Source: Hofstenia miamia
Taxonomy: Eukaryota; Xenacoelomorpha; Acoela
Reading direction: 5' to 3'
Length of the DNA: 64,000 nucleotides
NCBI GenBank assembly: GCA_004352715.1
Contig: SCFE01000004.1
Location: 1,326,288 to 1,390,287 of the forward strand
Shown here: in pieces, positions 1 to 12,417 of the stretch
How the letters are laid out: every line of letters begins with the position of its first letter
Numbering within the stretch: the stretch's first letter is position 1
Notes under the pieces: model-generated
The model's input: the letters and a program-made list of their open reading frames with translations, nothing else
The model's database searches: none
Told to the model about the DNA's origin: nothing
Position numbers and translations under genes: made by a program

Positions 1-2725
1 TCTATTCCTTTTAGCAGTAATGGAGAGTTGTTTATAACTTTGAAAATTTTGAATGTAATTTTTTACATGTATTTTACTAGAATTTAGAATTAGCCTGGCA
101 ACAATGAGTGGGAGTCAGCTCTCTCATGACACCCCTGCATTAAAAGCAGTTAATACTTGAGTATATTACTCGAGGGGGACCAGGAATCTGGAAAAATCGT
201 AATAATGCATCACATTGGTTTGCTATTTACAAATACAATACAGAAATTTATATCATCCAGGTGTTAAACAAAAATCGCTAATGTTTCTGATTTTTATTTT
301 ATACTGGTACGCCTGCAGGTATATTATTTCAAATTGTTGTTTGCAAAAATAAAGGAGCATTTCAAAAAGCAGATCCGACAGGATTTAAACCTGTAATTTC
401 CATATTAGAAACGGCTGTGTTGTCTTACACTACGAATCTGTAAAATGCTTTTTAGAAATAGATAAGCTACCCGAAATTAGTCCGAAGTAAATATGACACA
501 AAACAAATTAGCGTTTATATATTAGCTATGAATTTTGAAATTACACAGCACAAGGCATGCTAACGCAATTCTCTAATCATCAGGTTAGATCTAAACAGTG
601 TCGGGGGTAAAATATACATATATAATATGTAAATAGTCAATGCTTATAATTATTGCACATATTTACATTTATTTAATTGCAATTCCGTATTTCAGCAATC
701 TTAACTGCATATAAAACTAATCAAAATAGAGTGTAAAGAAATATAGATATTTATTTAATTATATAATTAGAATTTCACTGAAATGTTGTCTCTAACGGTA
801 TTTAATAATTTGTGACGTCGACTTGGGGGAAGTGAGACACATCCCAATTTACCCATCTTGAAATTATAATAATTCAAGAATTTCATTAATTATTGAATTA
901 TCAACAGAAAATTTCCTTAGCCAACAAAAACACTATTGTCAATCTCAACTAGTGTTGGCATGTCAAGTTTTGTTGAGCCATATTTCTCTTCAAAGTACCA
1001 TAGCTTCCTACAGATCAACAGGATCAACTGTATTGTACCTGATTTAGGGATGAACCTATTGATTCTGCTCTTACATTCCAAGCAAAAATTGAAGGCTTAA
1101 TCTTATTTAGGTGCACTTAATGATTGCCTTTCAAGGATTTTCACTAACCAGTTGAATGATTTCTTCTGGGAGGGGAATGAAATGTATACAAAAACTTGCA
1201 AATTCTACTATTTCTTGAAAATCATTCTTATCTTGGGGTGGTGGTGAATTCTTTGAAGTTACATGTGATTATTTTCTTTGGCTTGATTATAGTTCTGACA
1301 TGAAAACATTACTAACTTGATTAACTAGTCTTAGTCTACATGAATATGTCCTCACAAACAGCACTTAGCTGCTCTAAAAGATGACCAATTACCAGCTGAA
1401 AATTTTCAAGAAATGTGTCTTGTTAACCTAAATAATAAATATAAAGCTAGTTATGGTTGAATTATTGTTTTTACTATATATTTAAATACATGAAAAAAGT
1501 GATTAGTCATTACTATTATCTAAGTTAACATAATTTACTGGTATTGCTAATGTAACATCAATCCATAGTTGATATTTATCAGCCAGATCATGTGCTTTTC
1601 ATATTTACTAGTTGTTTTCATGTTTGTAAATATTGTAAATATGCATTGTATATAAGACACCCAAGCATCTGTAAATAGAGAAATAGTTTCACAGTGTTCT
1701 CTTGTTCCCTAGAATCACCCCAGTGATTCTACACTAAAATTCATGCAATGTATTCTTAGTAAATGAAACTTTACTTTAGTTTTTCATAGATGAAGGCTAG
1801 AGAAAGGGATCTAAGCTTTACTTAATAAGAAAAATTTCAATTTATAACAAATAGAGCTTCTGATAATGCAGAGTAGATAATATACTGAATAAATAACACT
1901 TTATATCATTTTCTTGATGATGAAGGCATAGCTGCTTAGTTTCATTTTGTGAAGCATTGTTGTGAATTAATTAATCCTTGATATTTCATATGTAAGCAAC
2001 AGATTGCAAGTTGATACACTGTTCCTTTACTGAACAGGCAGTTTCAAACCTTATCCAAAAGCTAGAGTAACATGGAGCTGTGAATTACTTACTAAAATCT
2101 ACTCAGCCTAGTGTCTTATCAGACTCTCTCAACACAGTGAAAGAAGAACATCAAGCACAGTATGGTGTGTTTCCCAAGTATCATTCCTGTACAATTATAT
2201 AAGCTTATAGAAAATGTAAGCCACAAGCTCACATAAGCTGTTAAAACTTACTATAATTCTTACTATAATATCAAACCTCTTTCGATTGTCTTATTTGAAT
2301 TTAATTGATATTCCAAATCTTTGTAATTCATTAACAATTGCTTGTGTTTTTGTTATTATTTTCTATGGATTTTAATTTTTGGAATTTTATTTCATAACTA
2401 GGGAATGCAACAGTCAATGGGGATATTCACGAAATTTTAAAATTTTTTGAGATGGACTAATTTTGTATATATTTGCGTGATATTTACAAAAAAAGACTTA
2501 CCAGACTATGAAATTTATTAGTTTTTTGTTAATTTGATTTATATTTCTGCAATCCCATTAGCCAGATTTCATTTGCATGAAGTTACTTCAGTGTAAACAA
2601 ATTTTACTTTATACTCTACAAAAAATGTTTATTCTGTCAAAAATTTGTTTTGATCTTAAAATCGTGAATTATGCAATAATTAGAAAGATTAAAAATGAAA
2701 AAATGCTTTTACCTGGCATTTGGCA
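1..2725. other. No gene recognised apart from the tRNA-like sequence
   Basis: AT-rich sequence with no long open frame. Positions 1580-1740 have an LTR-like look (TATATAAG near 1651, then a stretch ending in CCAGTGATTCTACA), but I found no partner repeat or coding remnant, so I do not call an element. Confidence 0.5.
370..439 (-). tRNA. tRNA-like gene or pseudogene, anticodon loop reads CUA
   Basis: Read on the minus strand, the 70 nt fold as a cloverleaf: 7-bp acceptor stem (AGATTCG with CGGATCT, one G-U pair), T8-A9, a 4-bp D stem GTGT/ACAC with a short 6-nt loop, an anticodon stem with four pairs and one mismatch, a 7-nt loop TTCTAAT, a 4-nt variable region and a perfect 5-bp T stem ACAGG/CCTGT around TTTAAAT. 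The box A stretch begins TAGTGTAAG. Box B is GGTTTAAATCC, a C-to-T and G-to-A version of the usual GGTTCGAATCC. A run of five T follows at 364-368, as for a Pol III terminator. The D loop lacks GG and box B is altered, so a pseudogene or SINE-derived tRNA is as likely as a working gene. By its loop the anticodon would be CUA (amber-reading). Confidence 0.42.
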
Positions 2726-3393
2726 TGTACTAGTTGCACGTCTCTCTGTCATTGCTTCTTGAGTTTTTTTGCTTTGTGCTTTAATTTGCGATATCTCTTT
2801 CTTTTCTTGCTTTCTTTCTGTCACATCTAGTTATTTCTTTTCTCTTCATATTCTACTTTCCTTTTCTTTACGCTTTTCTCCCTCCCGCTTCATCCTGAAG
2901 ATTCCTCCTGCAGTTTGTCATTCACCCACCATCAACCAGCTCCTAACCATTCTTCATCTGGAAGACCTTCCCTACATTTCCAGTAATTTATTTCAATTGC
3001 TTCTTTTTTTTTTGTTTTTATATATATGAACATGTCATATAACAAAGCTCTCAATTCTAACGTTAATTTATTTAATACGGCGCCTAAACTTATTACTGCC
3101 CCTGCCAATATTAATGATTTACCTTTTAATGCTAATACATTTAAGAATCTTACGGCCACTTACATCCTGCCTGCTCCGCCCACTGAATGTAATACCATTC
3201 ATACTCGAGCTCAATTTTTTCGAACAACATATAATAACCTTGCTGCAACTATCATTTCTACCCTGAAAGCAAAGAAACCTGATATAGAATCCAGCATTCA
3301 GATTTCCAAAACCCTGGCTTCTCCCAGGAATTCAACCAAACTACTCAAGGCTTTACAGGTAATCGCAAATCCCGAGGCTGAAGAGGAACTTGC
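2726..3393 (+). repeat. Near-exact copy of the LINE 5' end, cut at a single N
   Basis: This segment repeats 3993-4660 almost base for base: the same pyrimidine-rich 5' UTR and the same first codons of ORF1 (about 120 residues, starting MNMSYNK or MSYNK). The homology starts at TGTACTAG in both copies and stops exactly at the single N at 3394, after which the sequence is unrelated. LINE copies are normally cut at the 5' end, not the 3' end. A copy that keeps the 5' end and stops at an N points to an assembly join or an allelic duplicate rather than a normal insertion. Confidence 0.85.
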
Positions 3394-4301
3394 NAAAAGC
3401 AATTATTAATTGGAATTACAAATGAATTAAGCACCTGGACTCAATTTATATAAATTTTAAGCCCTTTAAGTAAGGTGCATATTTATATTTTTGTATATTT
3501 ATATTTGTTTGTGTGTATTTGTTTGTGTGTTAATTTGTAGTTCTTGTTACTAAGTTACGCAATAAATTTGCTTTAACTCTTATTAATTGATTTCCTAAAA
3601 AATATGCAATCAACTCAAAAGAAAATCTAAAAAAGAAGAAAAGTGTTATTACATTAGGATCTAATATAATAGACACATTCAAAATAAGAAAAAAAACAAA
3701 AACAAAATGGGAGTTTTGCAGAAGATCAACAAATCTGTATAACCTCTTAGAAAAGAAATGCAATTGCAATCTAGAACTGAAATCGAAAGAAAACATCTTC
3801 AAACGCTTTTGGAATATTTTCGAAACTGACATGATTCCATATTTCTAAATTTTTATCCGCACTTATTGTACAGTTTAAATAGTCTACAAAATAAATATTA
3901 AAGATAACGCAAGATGTCGTCATCTACAGACAACACGCTTGTGTGGAAGTAGACTGTTTGACAATAGGACGTGCGTGTTAAATATTGAAGCGTGTACTAG
4001 TTGCACGTCTCTCTGTCATTGCTTCTTGAGTTTTCTTGCTTTGTGCTTTAATTTGCGATATCTCTTTCTTTTCTTGCTTTCTTTCTGTCACATCTAGTTA
4101 TTTCTTTTCTCTTCATATTTTACTTTCCTTTCCTTTACGCCTTTCTCCCTCCCGCTTCATCCTGAAGATTCCTCCTGCAGTTTGTCTCTCACCCACCATC
4201 AACCAGCTCCTAACCATTCTTCATCCGGAAGACCTTCCCTACATTTCCAGTAAGTAATTTGTTTCAATTGCTTCTTTTTTGTTGTTTTTATATATACGAA
4301 C

Positions 4302-5456
4302 ATGTCATATAACAAAGCTCTCAATTCTAACGTTAATTTATTTAATACGGCGCCTAAACTTATTACTGCCCCTGCCAATATTAATGATTTACCTTTTAAT
4401 GCTAATACATTTAAGAATCTTACGGCCACTTACATCCTGCCTGCTCCGCCCACTGAATGTAATACCATTCATACTCGAGCTCAATTTTTTCGAACAACAT
4501 ATAATAACCTTGCTGCAACTATCATTTCTACCCTGAAAGCAAAGAAACCTGATATAGAATCCAGCATTCAGATTTCCAAAACCCTGGCTTCTCCCAGGAA
4601 TTCAACCAAACTACTCAAGGCTTTACAGGTAATCGCAAATCCCGAGGCTGAAGAGGAACTTGCTGAATTGATGGCGTCTCCAATCGAAGTAGGGGGGAAA
4701 ACACTTTTTCCTACAGAATCTGAAAGGCGAAGATTACCTCTGGTTGCGGAGGATGTTTTCCCTAAAAATTTTAGAGTGCAAATGTTAAACTTTCCGTCTA
4801 AATGGCAAGAGGAACACCAATTTGGTCTTTTGGTAAATAATTCAGGCCTTAAAGACATAGGTAATTTCAAATCCTTAGAGCATAAAACTTCCTTTAACTC
4901 GACTTTCACGACTCTTAATTTCGAGGTTGCCAACTGGCAACAACAAAAATTGCTTAGTGACTGGAGTATAAAAAATAAATCTTTTCAGGTAGTGGGAGAC
5001 CATCACATCATATGTAACATCCCAGCCATAACCATATGTAAAAACTGTTTTTACACTGGGCACGCCCAATGTTCAATTAATTTAGTTCAACCGGAGTGGG
5101 TGTCAAAGGTAGACTATAATTATAATGTAAATCCCTGTACTGATGAGAATACCGTCATTGTGAAAAGCAATCCTTGTAATATCCCTAATACAGGAAGAAC
5201 AAAAGACAACAAAGAAGATGAAAAGGAAGTGTACCAAGTGGAGGAGACACCAGTCCGGAAGACGGACGACAATCAGAACAGATTTAAGGAACTGTACCCT
5301 AATTTAATAATATCGAATAGCACGCGATGGAACACGAATTCCAAGAGGCCCATTCCCTCACCGAACGAACCAGTGAATTCCAAGTTGCTCCGACCCGAGT
5401 CCCCATTTCAACAGGAACCGCTAACAATTGATAGTGATTCTCTCAGCTCGGCATAA
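4302..5456 (+). CDS. LINE ORF1 protein, RNA-binding type
   Basis: 384 residues, uninterrupted. In L1/Tx1-type LINEs ORF1 is the RNA-binding protein that packages the element transcript. Residues about 150-240 look like an RRM-like region (FPKNFRVQMLNFP and following). At 246-257 is a compact CCHC cluster, C-x2-C-x4-H-x2-C (CKNCFYTGHAQC), shorter than the usual C-x2-C-x4-H-x4-C knuckle. The last 100 residues are polar and low in order, rich in N, K, E and P. I chose the ATG of MSYNK because the upstream copy, which has an earlier ATG, differs there by one base. The stop codon TAA lies one base before the ORF2 ATG. Confidence 0.85.
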   Translation: MSYNKALNSNVNLFNTAPKLITAPANINDLPFNANTFKNLTATYILPAPPTECNTIHTRAQFFRTTYNNLAATIISTLKAKKPDIESSIQISKTLASPRNSTKLLKALQVIANPEAEEELAELMASPIEVGGKTLFPTESERRRLPLVAEDVFPKNFRVQMLNFPSKWQEEHQFGLLVNNSGLKDIGNFKSLEHKTSFNSTFTTLNFEVANWQQQKLLSDWSIKNKSFQVVGDHHIICNIPAITICKNCFYTGHAQCSINLVQPEWVSKVDYNYNVNPCTDENTVIVKSNPCNIPNTGRTKDNKEDEKEVYQVEETPVRKTDDNQNRFKELYPNLIISNSTRWNTNSKRPIPSPNEPVNSKLLRPESPFQQEPLTIDSDSLSSA

Positions 5457-5457
5457 T

Positions 5458-8400
5458 ATGGCTCTAAATACCATCAATTTTAATGTAAATGGGATATCAG
5501 ATTCCAACAAATTCATTAGAATTTTTGCAGCTCTTAAGGAGTACAAACCCTCATATATTTTTATACAGGAATCGAAATTGACTAAGATTGGGGACATGTG
5601 TCAAAAATATTTAAATTTAAATAATTATGAGGCTATAACAACTAGCAAGTCAACAACTAGGAAAGGAGGGCTTATTACTTTTGTCCATAGAGCTAGCCCT
5701 GAATTAAAATTGAAATATGAGTTACCATCCGCCCAGTTTTTGTTGAGCTCAAAAAACGAACTTTTTATCAATTATTACTTAGGGAAAGAAGACTATAAGC
5801 ATACCATCAATGAAATTGATTGCTATATCAAAAGGGTTAAACCTGATTCCATTCTAATGCTAGGTGACTCTAATTGTTTTAATAGCTTTATAGACGTAAA
5901 AAACTCCAGAGCTGGGCAAAACATCACCCAATCGAGGTATAATTATTTTGACGAGGTTATTTTGTGTAAATACGGTCTAATTGACACCGCAAAAGCATGT
6001 GAAAACCTAACTCATACATACTTTAATAAAAGTACGAAATATTCATCTAGAATAGATCACTGTTATGCTTCCGACAATTATAGTATAGAGGCATCTAAGG
6101 TTATTAATATAGGTATGTCAGACCACAAGCCTCTGTTAACAAAATTTTCGATAGGGAGAGAGCATGGGCCAGGTATATGGCGGATGCATTCCAGTTCAAT
6201 GCAGGATTCGAAAAGGGAACTTGAAGAAATAATTGTAACATCATTAGAAGGAGCAGTAGAAGAGAATATCCAAAGGAAATGGCAATTAATGAAAATCAGA
6301 GTAAAGCAGGAGCTAAGTAAGAAGGAAAAGGAAATTTCGAGACGAAGATATTATAAAATAAGATCATTACAAAAGCAACTGGACTATATTCACGAAGACA
6401 TGACGAACCACGAACAAATGAAGGAAGTGCTAGAAGACCAGATAAGCAAAATCATACATGAAAAAGCACAGGACGAGCTTGAATATGTAAATAATATTGA
6501 ATATGAGATTGATGAAGGGAATGTAAAGCAGATAAGGAACTATATTAAATCTTCCATGAACAAGACAAGTATCAAGAAGGTGAAAACAAACGAAGGAATC
6601 TCAGAGAACATCGAGGATATAATTAAATATTTTTCAGATTTCTACAGAGATTTATATAAAAGAAGAGAGGCAGAGGATGACTTCTCCAAGCTTAAGATAC
6701 CAAAGATAGAGAAAGAAGACAGGGAGCCTTTAGAAGAAGATTTCAGAATCGAGGAAATATATCAAGCAATAGGGAAGTTGAAGAACTGTCCAGGATCAGA
6801 TGGGTTAAATGCAACCTTTTATAAAACCTTTAAATTTATATTAGCCCCATATTTTAAAATTCTAATTAACTCGATTATTTCCCAAGGTACTATTTCTGCT
6901 AGTATTTCAAATGGTATAATAAAGCTACTACCTAAGAAGGACAAACCTCTAGAACTGCCGAAATCGTGGCGACCAATAACATTACTAAACATGGACTTAA
7001 AAGTAATATCCTATCTGCTATGCTCTCGCTTGTCCCTAATCTCGGCAAAATACATAAATGTGCTACAAACTGGTTTTGTGAAATCTAGAAGAAGCTGCTT
7101 AAATATTAGTACGGTGCAATGCATTATTGATATATGCAGGGCCAATAAAATCGATCTAGGAGTACTCAATATTGACTACAACAAAGCATATGATTCCATT
7201 AGTCATGGTTATTTACTTAAAACTGTAAATAAAATGGGATTACCTGAAAAAATGGTTTCATTAATAAGGGCACTTTATAATCAGAATAAGTCCTATTTAT
7301 TAATCAACGGCTATATATCACCGGAGATTGTTATAGGAAGAGGGGTTAGGCAGGGTTGCCCCCTCTCTTGTATTTTATTCAATTTTGCAATTGAACCTTT
7401 TCTTAATTATATAAATTTAAATAAATGTATCTCGGGCTTCAAATATCAAGAAGTGGAGGTCAAGTAACTTGCGTTTGGAAGGAAATAACTGTCCCATTTA
7501 GATTACTGAGATGGTAAGCAAAAGCAAGGAAGAAATGTCTTTGGAAAAATTTAGTTATGTGTCGGGTCTTACCATTAACAAAGACAAGTCCATCTATACT
7601 GGATTGAATGATGGAAAGAGTTGGGAAAGTGGGTGCACTGCCAACCATCAATGTATTAACCTCCTAGGGATCAAATTAAATATCTCGACACTCAATGGGG
7701 TCAATATGCAAAATTTCTTAGAGGAAAATAAGCAACTTATTAATTTTATAACTAATCGCAAAATATCAATGTATGGGAAAGCCAAAGCTCTTAATGTTTT
7801 GCTTCTCACTAAATTATTATATCAATTACAGTACTATCCACCAGTTATGCGAAATAACATCATTCAACAACGAATAAACAACGCAGTCTGGAACAATAGG
7901 AGCCATCTACGGCCAACAAATTTACTGTACTGTAAGTATAATAAGGGTGGAATTCAGTTACCCAACATCTACTGATAAAATTAATATGCTTTTTAATATA
8001 TTAAATGCTGAAGGGCATCCCGCCTGCCATTTATATAACAGGGTCATTAAGAATACAGGTAACAGGAGAGGGTTGTATGCAATGTTGTGTCATGCTACAG
8101 CTCCCCTAGCACTAAAAAATTTATGTCCACATTTATATGACGCAATCAACACAGTAAAATCATTAAAAATGTATGGTAATGCTGGAAGCCCTGGGGCAAG
8201 TAATGGAGAACACGCGGCTGGAAGGATTGAGAACTTCTGCATAAGAAGAAAGAATAGAACACTGGAGCTGAGGTACAAAATGAAAGGCAAGATCCTAGCT
8301 GATTTTATCTATGCAGTCGAAGTGCAGACTTTGGGCATACTGACGAAAGCAGCTACCTATTGGGAATCTTCAATTGAAGAAACACTATGTATCCTAAAAA

Positions 8401-8693
8401 GAACGCGTGTATCTAAGATAAGACCACATTACAAAACGATCATCTATAAAGTAATGCTAGATCGTATCCTGCACCGTGATAAGTTCTACAACACTGGATT
8501 AATTGTAAGTCCGGTTTGCAGACTTTGTAAGGCAGCGGATGAAAACCCAAGGCATCTCTTGTTCCAGTGCAACAGGCGGACGAATGAAAAGCCTGAGAAT
8601 TTTAATTGTATGAGGGATATCATAACAGCAACAAACTTCAAAGATATTATTAATTACATTGTCAAGTCGATTGCTCATCCTATGGATTTTTAG
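5458..8693 (+). pseudogene. LINE ORF2: AP endonuclease plus reverse transcriptase, broken
   Basis: The product would nick target DNA and reverse-transcribe the LINE RNA. I start at MALNTINFNVNG (5458), the usual ORF2 beginning, rather than an ATG at 5428. The endonuclease shows IQESKL with the catalytic Glu, GDSN with Asp near residue 137 (about 5863), SRIDHCY and SDHKP. A charged spacer follows. The RT shows LLPKKDKP, SWRPITLLN, DYNKAYDS (7160s) and GRGVRQGCPLSC (about 7340). The frame closes at TAA 7465-7467; the YADD catalytic box expected just after cannot be found in any frame. Reading resumes at about 7511 (FSYVSGLTINKDKS) to 7975, then shifts frame and runs to 8693, ending with a zinc cluster CRLCKAADENPRHLLFQC. 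Not functional as sequenced. Confidence 0.88.
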
Positions 8694-9077
8694 TCATACA
8701 TCCGTCTTTTCTGTAAATACTAACTGTCCCTTTTTAGTGAACCATGAGTCCATTTTTATGCCTCCTTTTAACTGTAAGTATCAGTGTGTTATGTAAGTCC
8801 AGTATATGCGTGTTTTCTGTTTCGTCTAACTTCTTTTAGCTCGTACTTTTTCGTTGGGTAAGTTTGTGTGTATTTCCGTGATAAGTAACTTTATATGTTA
8901 TAGGTTGTCGTTGTAAATATGTAAATAGCTTTTCTTTTTGTTTTTGTTTTCAGTGTGTAGTAAGGTGTGTTAGTACCATGATGAAATGAACTGCTTGCAA
9001 GCATCTGTAAATATTGTAAATAGTTAAAACGCAAGAAAAAAGGGAACAGTTTCATATTCTGAGTACTATTTTTGTGT
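8694..9077 (+). other. LINE 3' UTR
   Basis: T-rich, non-coding sequence between the ORF2 stop and the poly-A run. No AATAAA is evident close to the tail. Confidence 0.7.
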
Positions 9078-9107
9078 AAAAAAAAAAAAAAAAAAAAGAA
9101 AAAAAAA

Positions 9108-10977
9108 CAAAGGCATCAATTTTTAGTCAAAATCTGCATGAAACAACTTGTGTAACATATACAGCAAATATATTATGCAATAAAAAGCAAAATGACATTG
9201 CTGGGCAAAAATATGGGATTATTTATACATACAAAAATGAAATTTTTGGAAAGTAAGATTAATTTCATAACACCATGAGGAAATTTTCAGTAAATTTCTT
9301 TGTCGAACATTTAAATTTTAAGGAAATTATTTGACGATATTTTCGATATTTTCAATCGATATTTTTCATTAGGTGGTTTCTTTCGATGTTAATATAGCCA
9401 GACAAAATTACTTCTTGTACGACATTTAAGAACACCCCGAATTGACCCTTTGCAATTATTGAGTCTATGATTTAGACCACAGAAGGGGGTTGGTACTTTT
9501 TTTCATTCTTGAAAATCTCAAATTTTCCAAATTTATCTCAAATACTTCCAAAATTATTACTTAATGGACACATTTCCCTTATAAAAATTATTACAAGTGT
9601 CCATTCTGAGAGAAATTTGGAAGATTTGAGATTTTCAAGAATGAAAAATATTTAACCATATATTTGCAATTATTTGCCAAATGCTCTAAACGTGTTTGCT
9701 AGGGCTAGAACAACAATGATCCAGCTTGTCAATGAGGCACAAAAAATTTACTATTCCTATTTTAAGGTTACAGCCAGCAATTAGACTCTACTCACATGGG
9801 CCAGACCAAAAAGTATTCATAGGGCTGACACCATTTTTAGCTAATACATGCATTTCAAAACAATATTTTGTAAACAATTGTCACATATGTTATCAATTTG
9901 TTTTGCAGTTAGTACTCAACAAAACTATTCCAGGTTCTTAACTATATTTCCACTAGGAGTGTTCTCAAAATTTATTTCTAGTTGCTTATAACTCACGAAT
10001 TAATGAAGATACTTACAATCTGAAAACACTTCCAGATAGAGAATTGTCTTCTCTTTCTCTTCTGACTTTATTTGTGACCTGACGCTGGGTTACGATTAGG
10101 CATTGATTTTGGACGAGATTCACACTGTTTGTCTTCAGAAAAAATAATATTGTTCCCATAGACAATAGAGCGCTTCATTATCTGAAAAGTAGTTATGGAA
10201 ATAATTTGAACATTTTTGCAAAAACCGGATTGCAGATTGAAAAAATCTTGTTTGCATGTACTTCAAACATAAGAATAAATCTAAGCACAAATATAAGAGC
10301 TGTAAAGAAATGTCTTTATCAATTGTTACAATGATTCTCACTCTATTTATAGTTAATTCCAAAAAGTACCTGTCGATTTCAAATTTCAAAAGTTCGTCTG
10401 CAAAGATGGCTATAAATAATGGAAGCGAATTCGCCTCCCCTTCGTTTCGCCAAATTAGTAGAATCGACAGATACTATAATATAATCATTTTCACTATTAC
10501 TTGGTTGCATAATAGAAACTAATCTAAGTTGATAATAAATTTTTACGATATATTTTTAATCACATTTAAATTCGATATTAGTTTCTTTCCACTGACTATC
10601 TTCCATTAGCAGCTTGATTCGTCTTGGATGATGCTACAATAAATATGATCAATGACTCTTTTTTAAATCAAGGTTTTGCGAAAATATTTTCAATACTATG
10701 ACATATCAAATATTTGTTAGCGTTTTAACATAATTTTTGATGTCAATTAATCAATAGTAGTAGCAAATCATTGATTTCAGATTTGATAACTTTATTATCG
10801 TTGTATAGTACAAACTTTATTGTGTAAATACATAATTAGACACCTGGATTAACCCTATTTCTGTTTGTCATAGGAAGAAATTTGGTTCATTTAATAATCT
10901 GAGAAATAGTACCTTCAATTTCTCGCGTATAAAATTTACAACGTTAATACATTGGTGAGAAAATCAAATAACAAATT
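9108..10977. other. No gene recognised
   Basis: AT-rich DNA with only short chance frames. Its one structured piece is the hairpin at 9504-9643. Confidence 0.5.
9504..9643. repeat. Imperfect inverted repeat (hairpin), about 140 bp
   Basis: The left arm CATTCTTGAAAATCTCAAAT matches the reverse complement of the right arm ending in TTTTCAAGAATG, about 36 bp with few mismatches. A second, shorter pair ATGGACAC / GTGTCCAT lies nearer the centre. It may be the remnant of a small foldback MITE. No target duplication is obvious. Confidence 0.7.
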
Positions 10978-10989
10978 ATGACGTTTCGT

Positions 10990-11185
10990 TATCATCTACA
11001 AAAGAAATTTTATTCTCAAAGTGAATTTTTCAATAGAAAAATTGAGTATGTCTATCTCAAACACGTTTTACATGAAAACATATTAATCTATAACATCATC
11101 TACGTTGATTTATTTCTGACTAAGCCTTCTTGCTTATATCACTCTGTTTCCCACTTTGTTTTAAGCATGTAATGAACTTGCAATT
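10990..11185. repeat. Dispersed repeat, copy 1 (other copy at 42265-42459)
   Basis: About 190 bp shared with 42265-42459 at roughly 80% by eye. Anchors are CAAACACGTTTTACA, AAACATATTAATCTATAA, TGACTAAGC and CATGTAATGAA. It encodes nothing recognisable. The other copy is interrupted by a hAT insertion, so the repeat is older than that event. Confidence 0.7.
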
Positions 11186-12417
11186 TCAATAATCGCACAA
11201 GGCAACACATATTTAAAAAATCAAATTAGTTACTTTTAAGTAACAATTCGATTTGTCCATATTTTTGAACAATTTTATCTAAACCTGTTAAAAATATTGA
11301 AAACTTTTTGCATGACCACGCCTATTGAGTTGAGTTCGCTCATGTAATGATGAAGATATGTGGGAAAATTATTCTTGTGCGTGAAGTACGTGCAAATAGT
11401 ATTTCAATGAGAAATCTGATTTTTGACAAAATATTCAAATTCTTACTATACCTAGAGTTCAGATAATGTCCATGATAAAAACTATAATCCTGAAATATTT
11501 TGGTTTCTAATGGCAAACTGTGTGAGTCCCGTATTGGTGCGCAGTGTGCAAAATCAGAGTTTAATGCAAGAAGCGGCTGTACGCGACAAAGCTAGGTAGC
11601 TAATTTAATTTGAAAATGAAAGAAGATACAATTTTCTATTTTTTTTTGCTGTTTTCAGATTTTAAATATCACAGAAATTCAAAACATCCCAGAAGAATTA
11701 GGATTAAACATATATACATAGGGTGTTGCAAAAAAAACTAGAGTGCTACCCATTGTGTTAACTGCATTTTTATTATCGGGTGCTACCGGTTACAGGTGTT
11801 TTTCATTCCATGTTATGCAATGAATGATTTTCTGAAAATATTAACATAAAACGTTAAAAACACTTACATTAAATATGACGGAATTATTTATAATTATTTT
11901 AGTTAGTTATCATGCAAAAAATTTGTTTTTTTGGTTACTGCTTGGGACATCTCAGAATATACATAAACAAAAAGATTCAACATCAAAAAAAACGAGAAAG
12001 GTTTTCGACTTTTTGATATTTTTTATGATTGTGTTACATTTACATCAATGCTATAGCACTGTTAATGAAATGAGAGACATTATATGGTAATTCCGAATTA
12101 AAAGAGCATAAATTATGCAAATCTGGAAATTATGAGTATGAATATTAAATAGTATTTAGATATTGAAATAAAAAGCGGCTAAAATCGATATATCTGGTAA
12201 TAGAATTTTAAGTAATTTGTTCGAAATGAACAAAAGTATTTATTGAAAATAATTATATAATGAAGACTATGGCTAAGAATATCTTAACCTAAATAACCAG
12301 GACATTATCTACAATTTATGATGATTCCATAAAAAACTTTAGTGGTCATAATTCACGAAATATTAAAAATATATAAAATATAGAAATTCGTGTGCCCTTT
12401 CATTTTTAAATGTTCAC
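11186..12417. other. No gene recognised
   Basis: AT-rich. At 11720-11750 there is a short GGGTGTTGCAAAAAAAACTA stretch of the kind seen at mariner ends, but no partner end or coding remnant. Confidence 0.45.

Larger units (their letters stand above)
3993..9107 (+). mobile_element. Nearly full-length Tx1/L1-type LINE
   Basis: About 5.1 kb with, in order, a pyrimidine-rich 5' UTR (3993-4301), ORF1 (4302-5456), ORF2 (from 5458, broken) with AP-endonuclease and reverse transcriptase domains, a 3' UTR (8694-9077) and a poly-A tail at 9078-9107. The RT motifs (GRGVRQGCPLS followed by AIEPFL) and the C-terminal CCHC cluster resemble the L1/Tx1 clade. That clade name is from memory of motifs and needs a tree. 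ORF1 is intact, while ORF2 has at least three lesions, so the copy is fairly young but dead. I could not find a convincing target-site duplication. Confidence 0.9.

Noticed and set aside
1580-1760. LTR-like segment with TATATAAG
   Set aside because: No second LTR, primer site or coding remnant could be shown.
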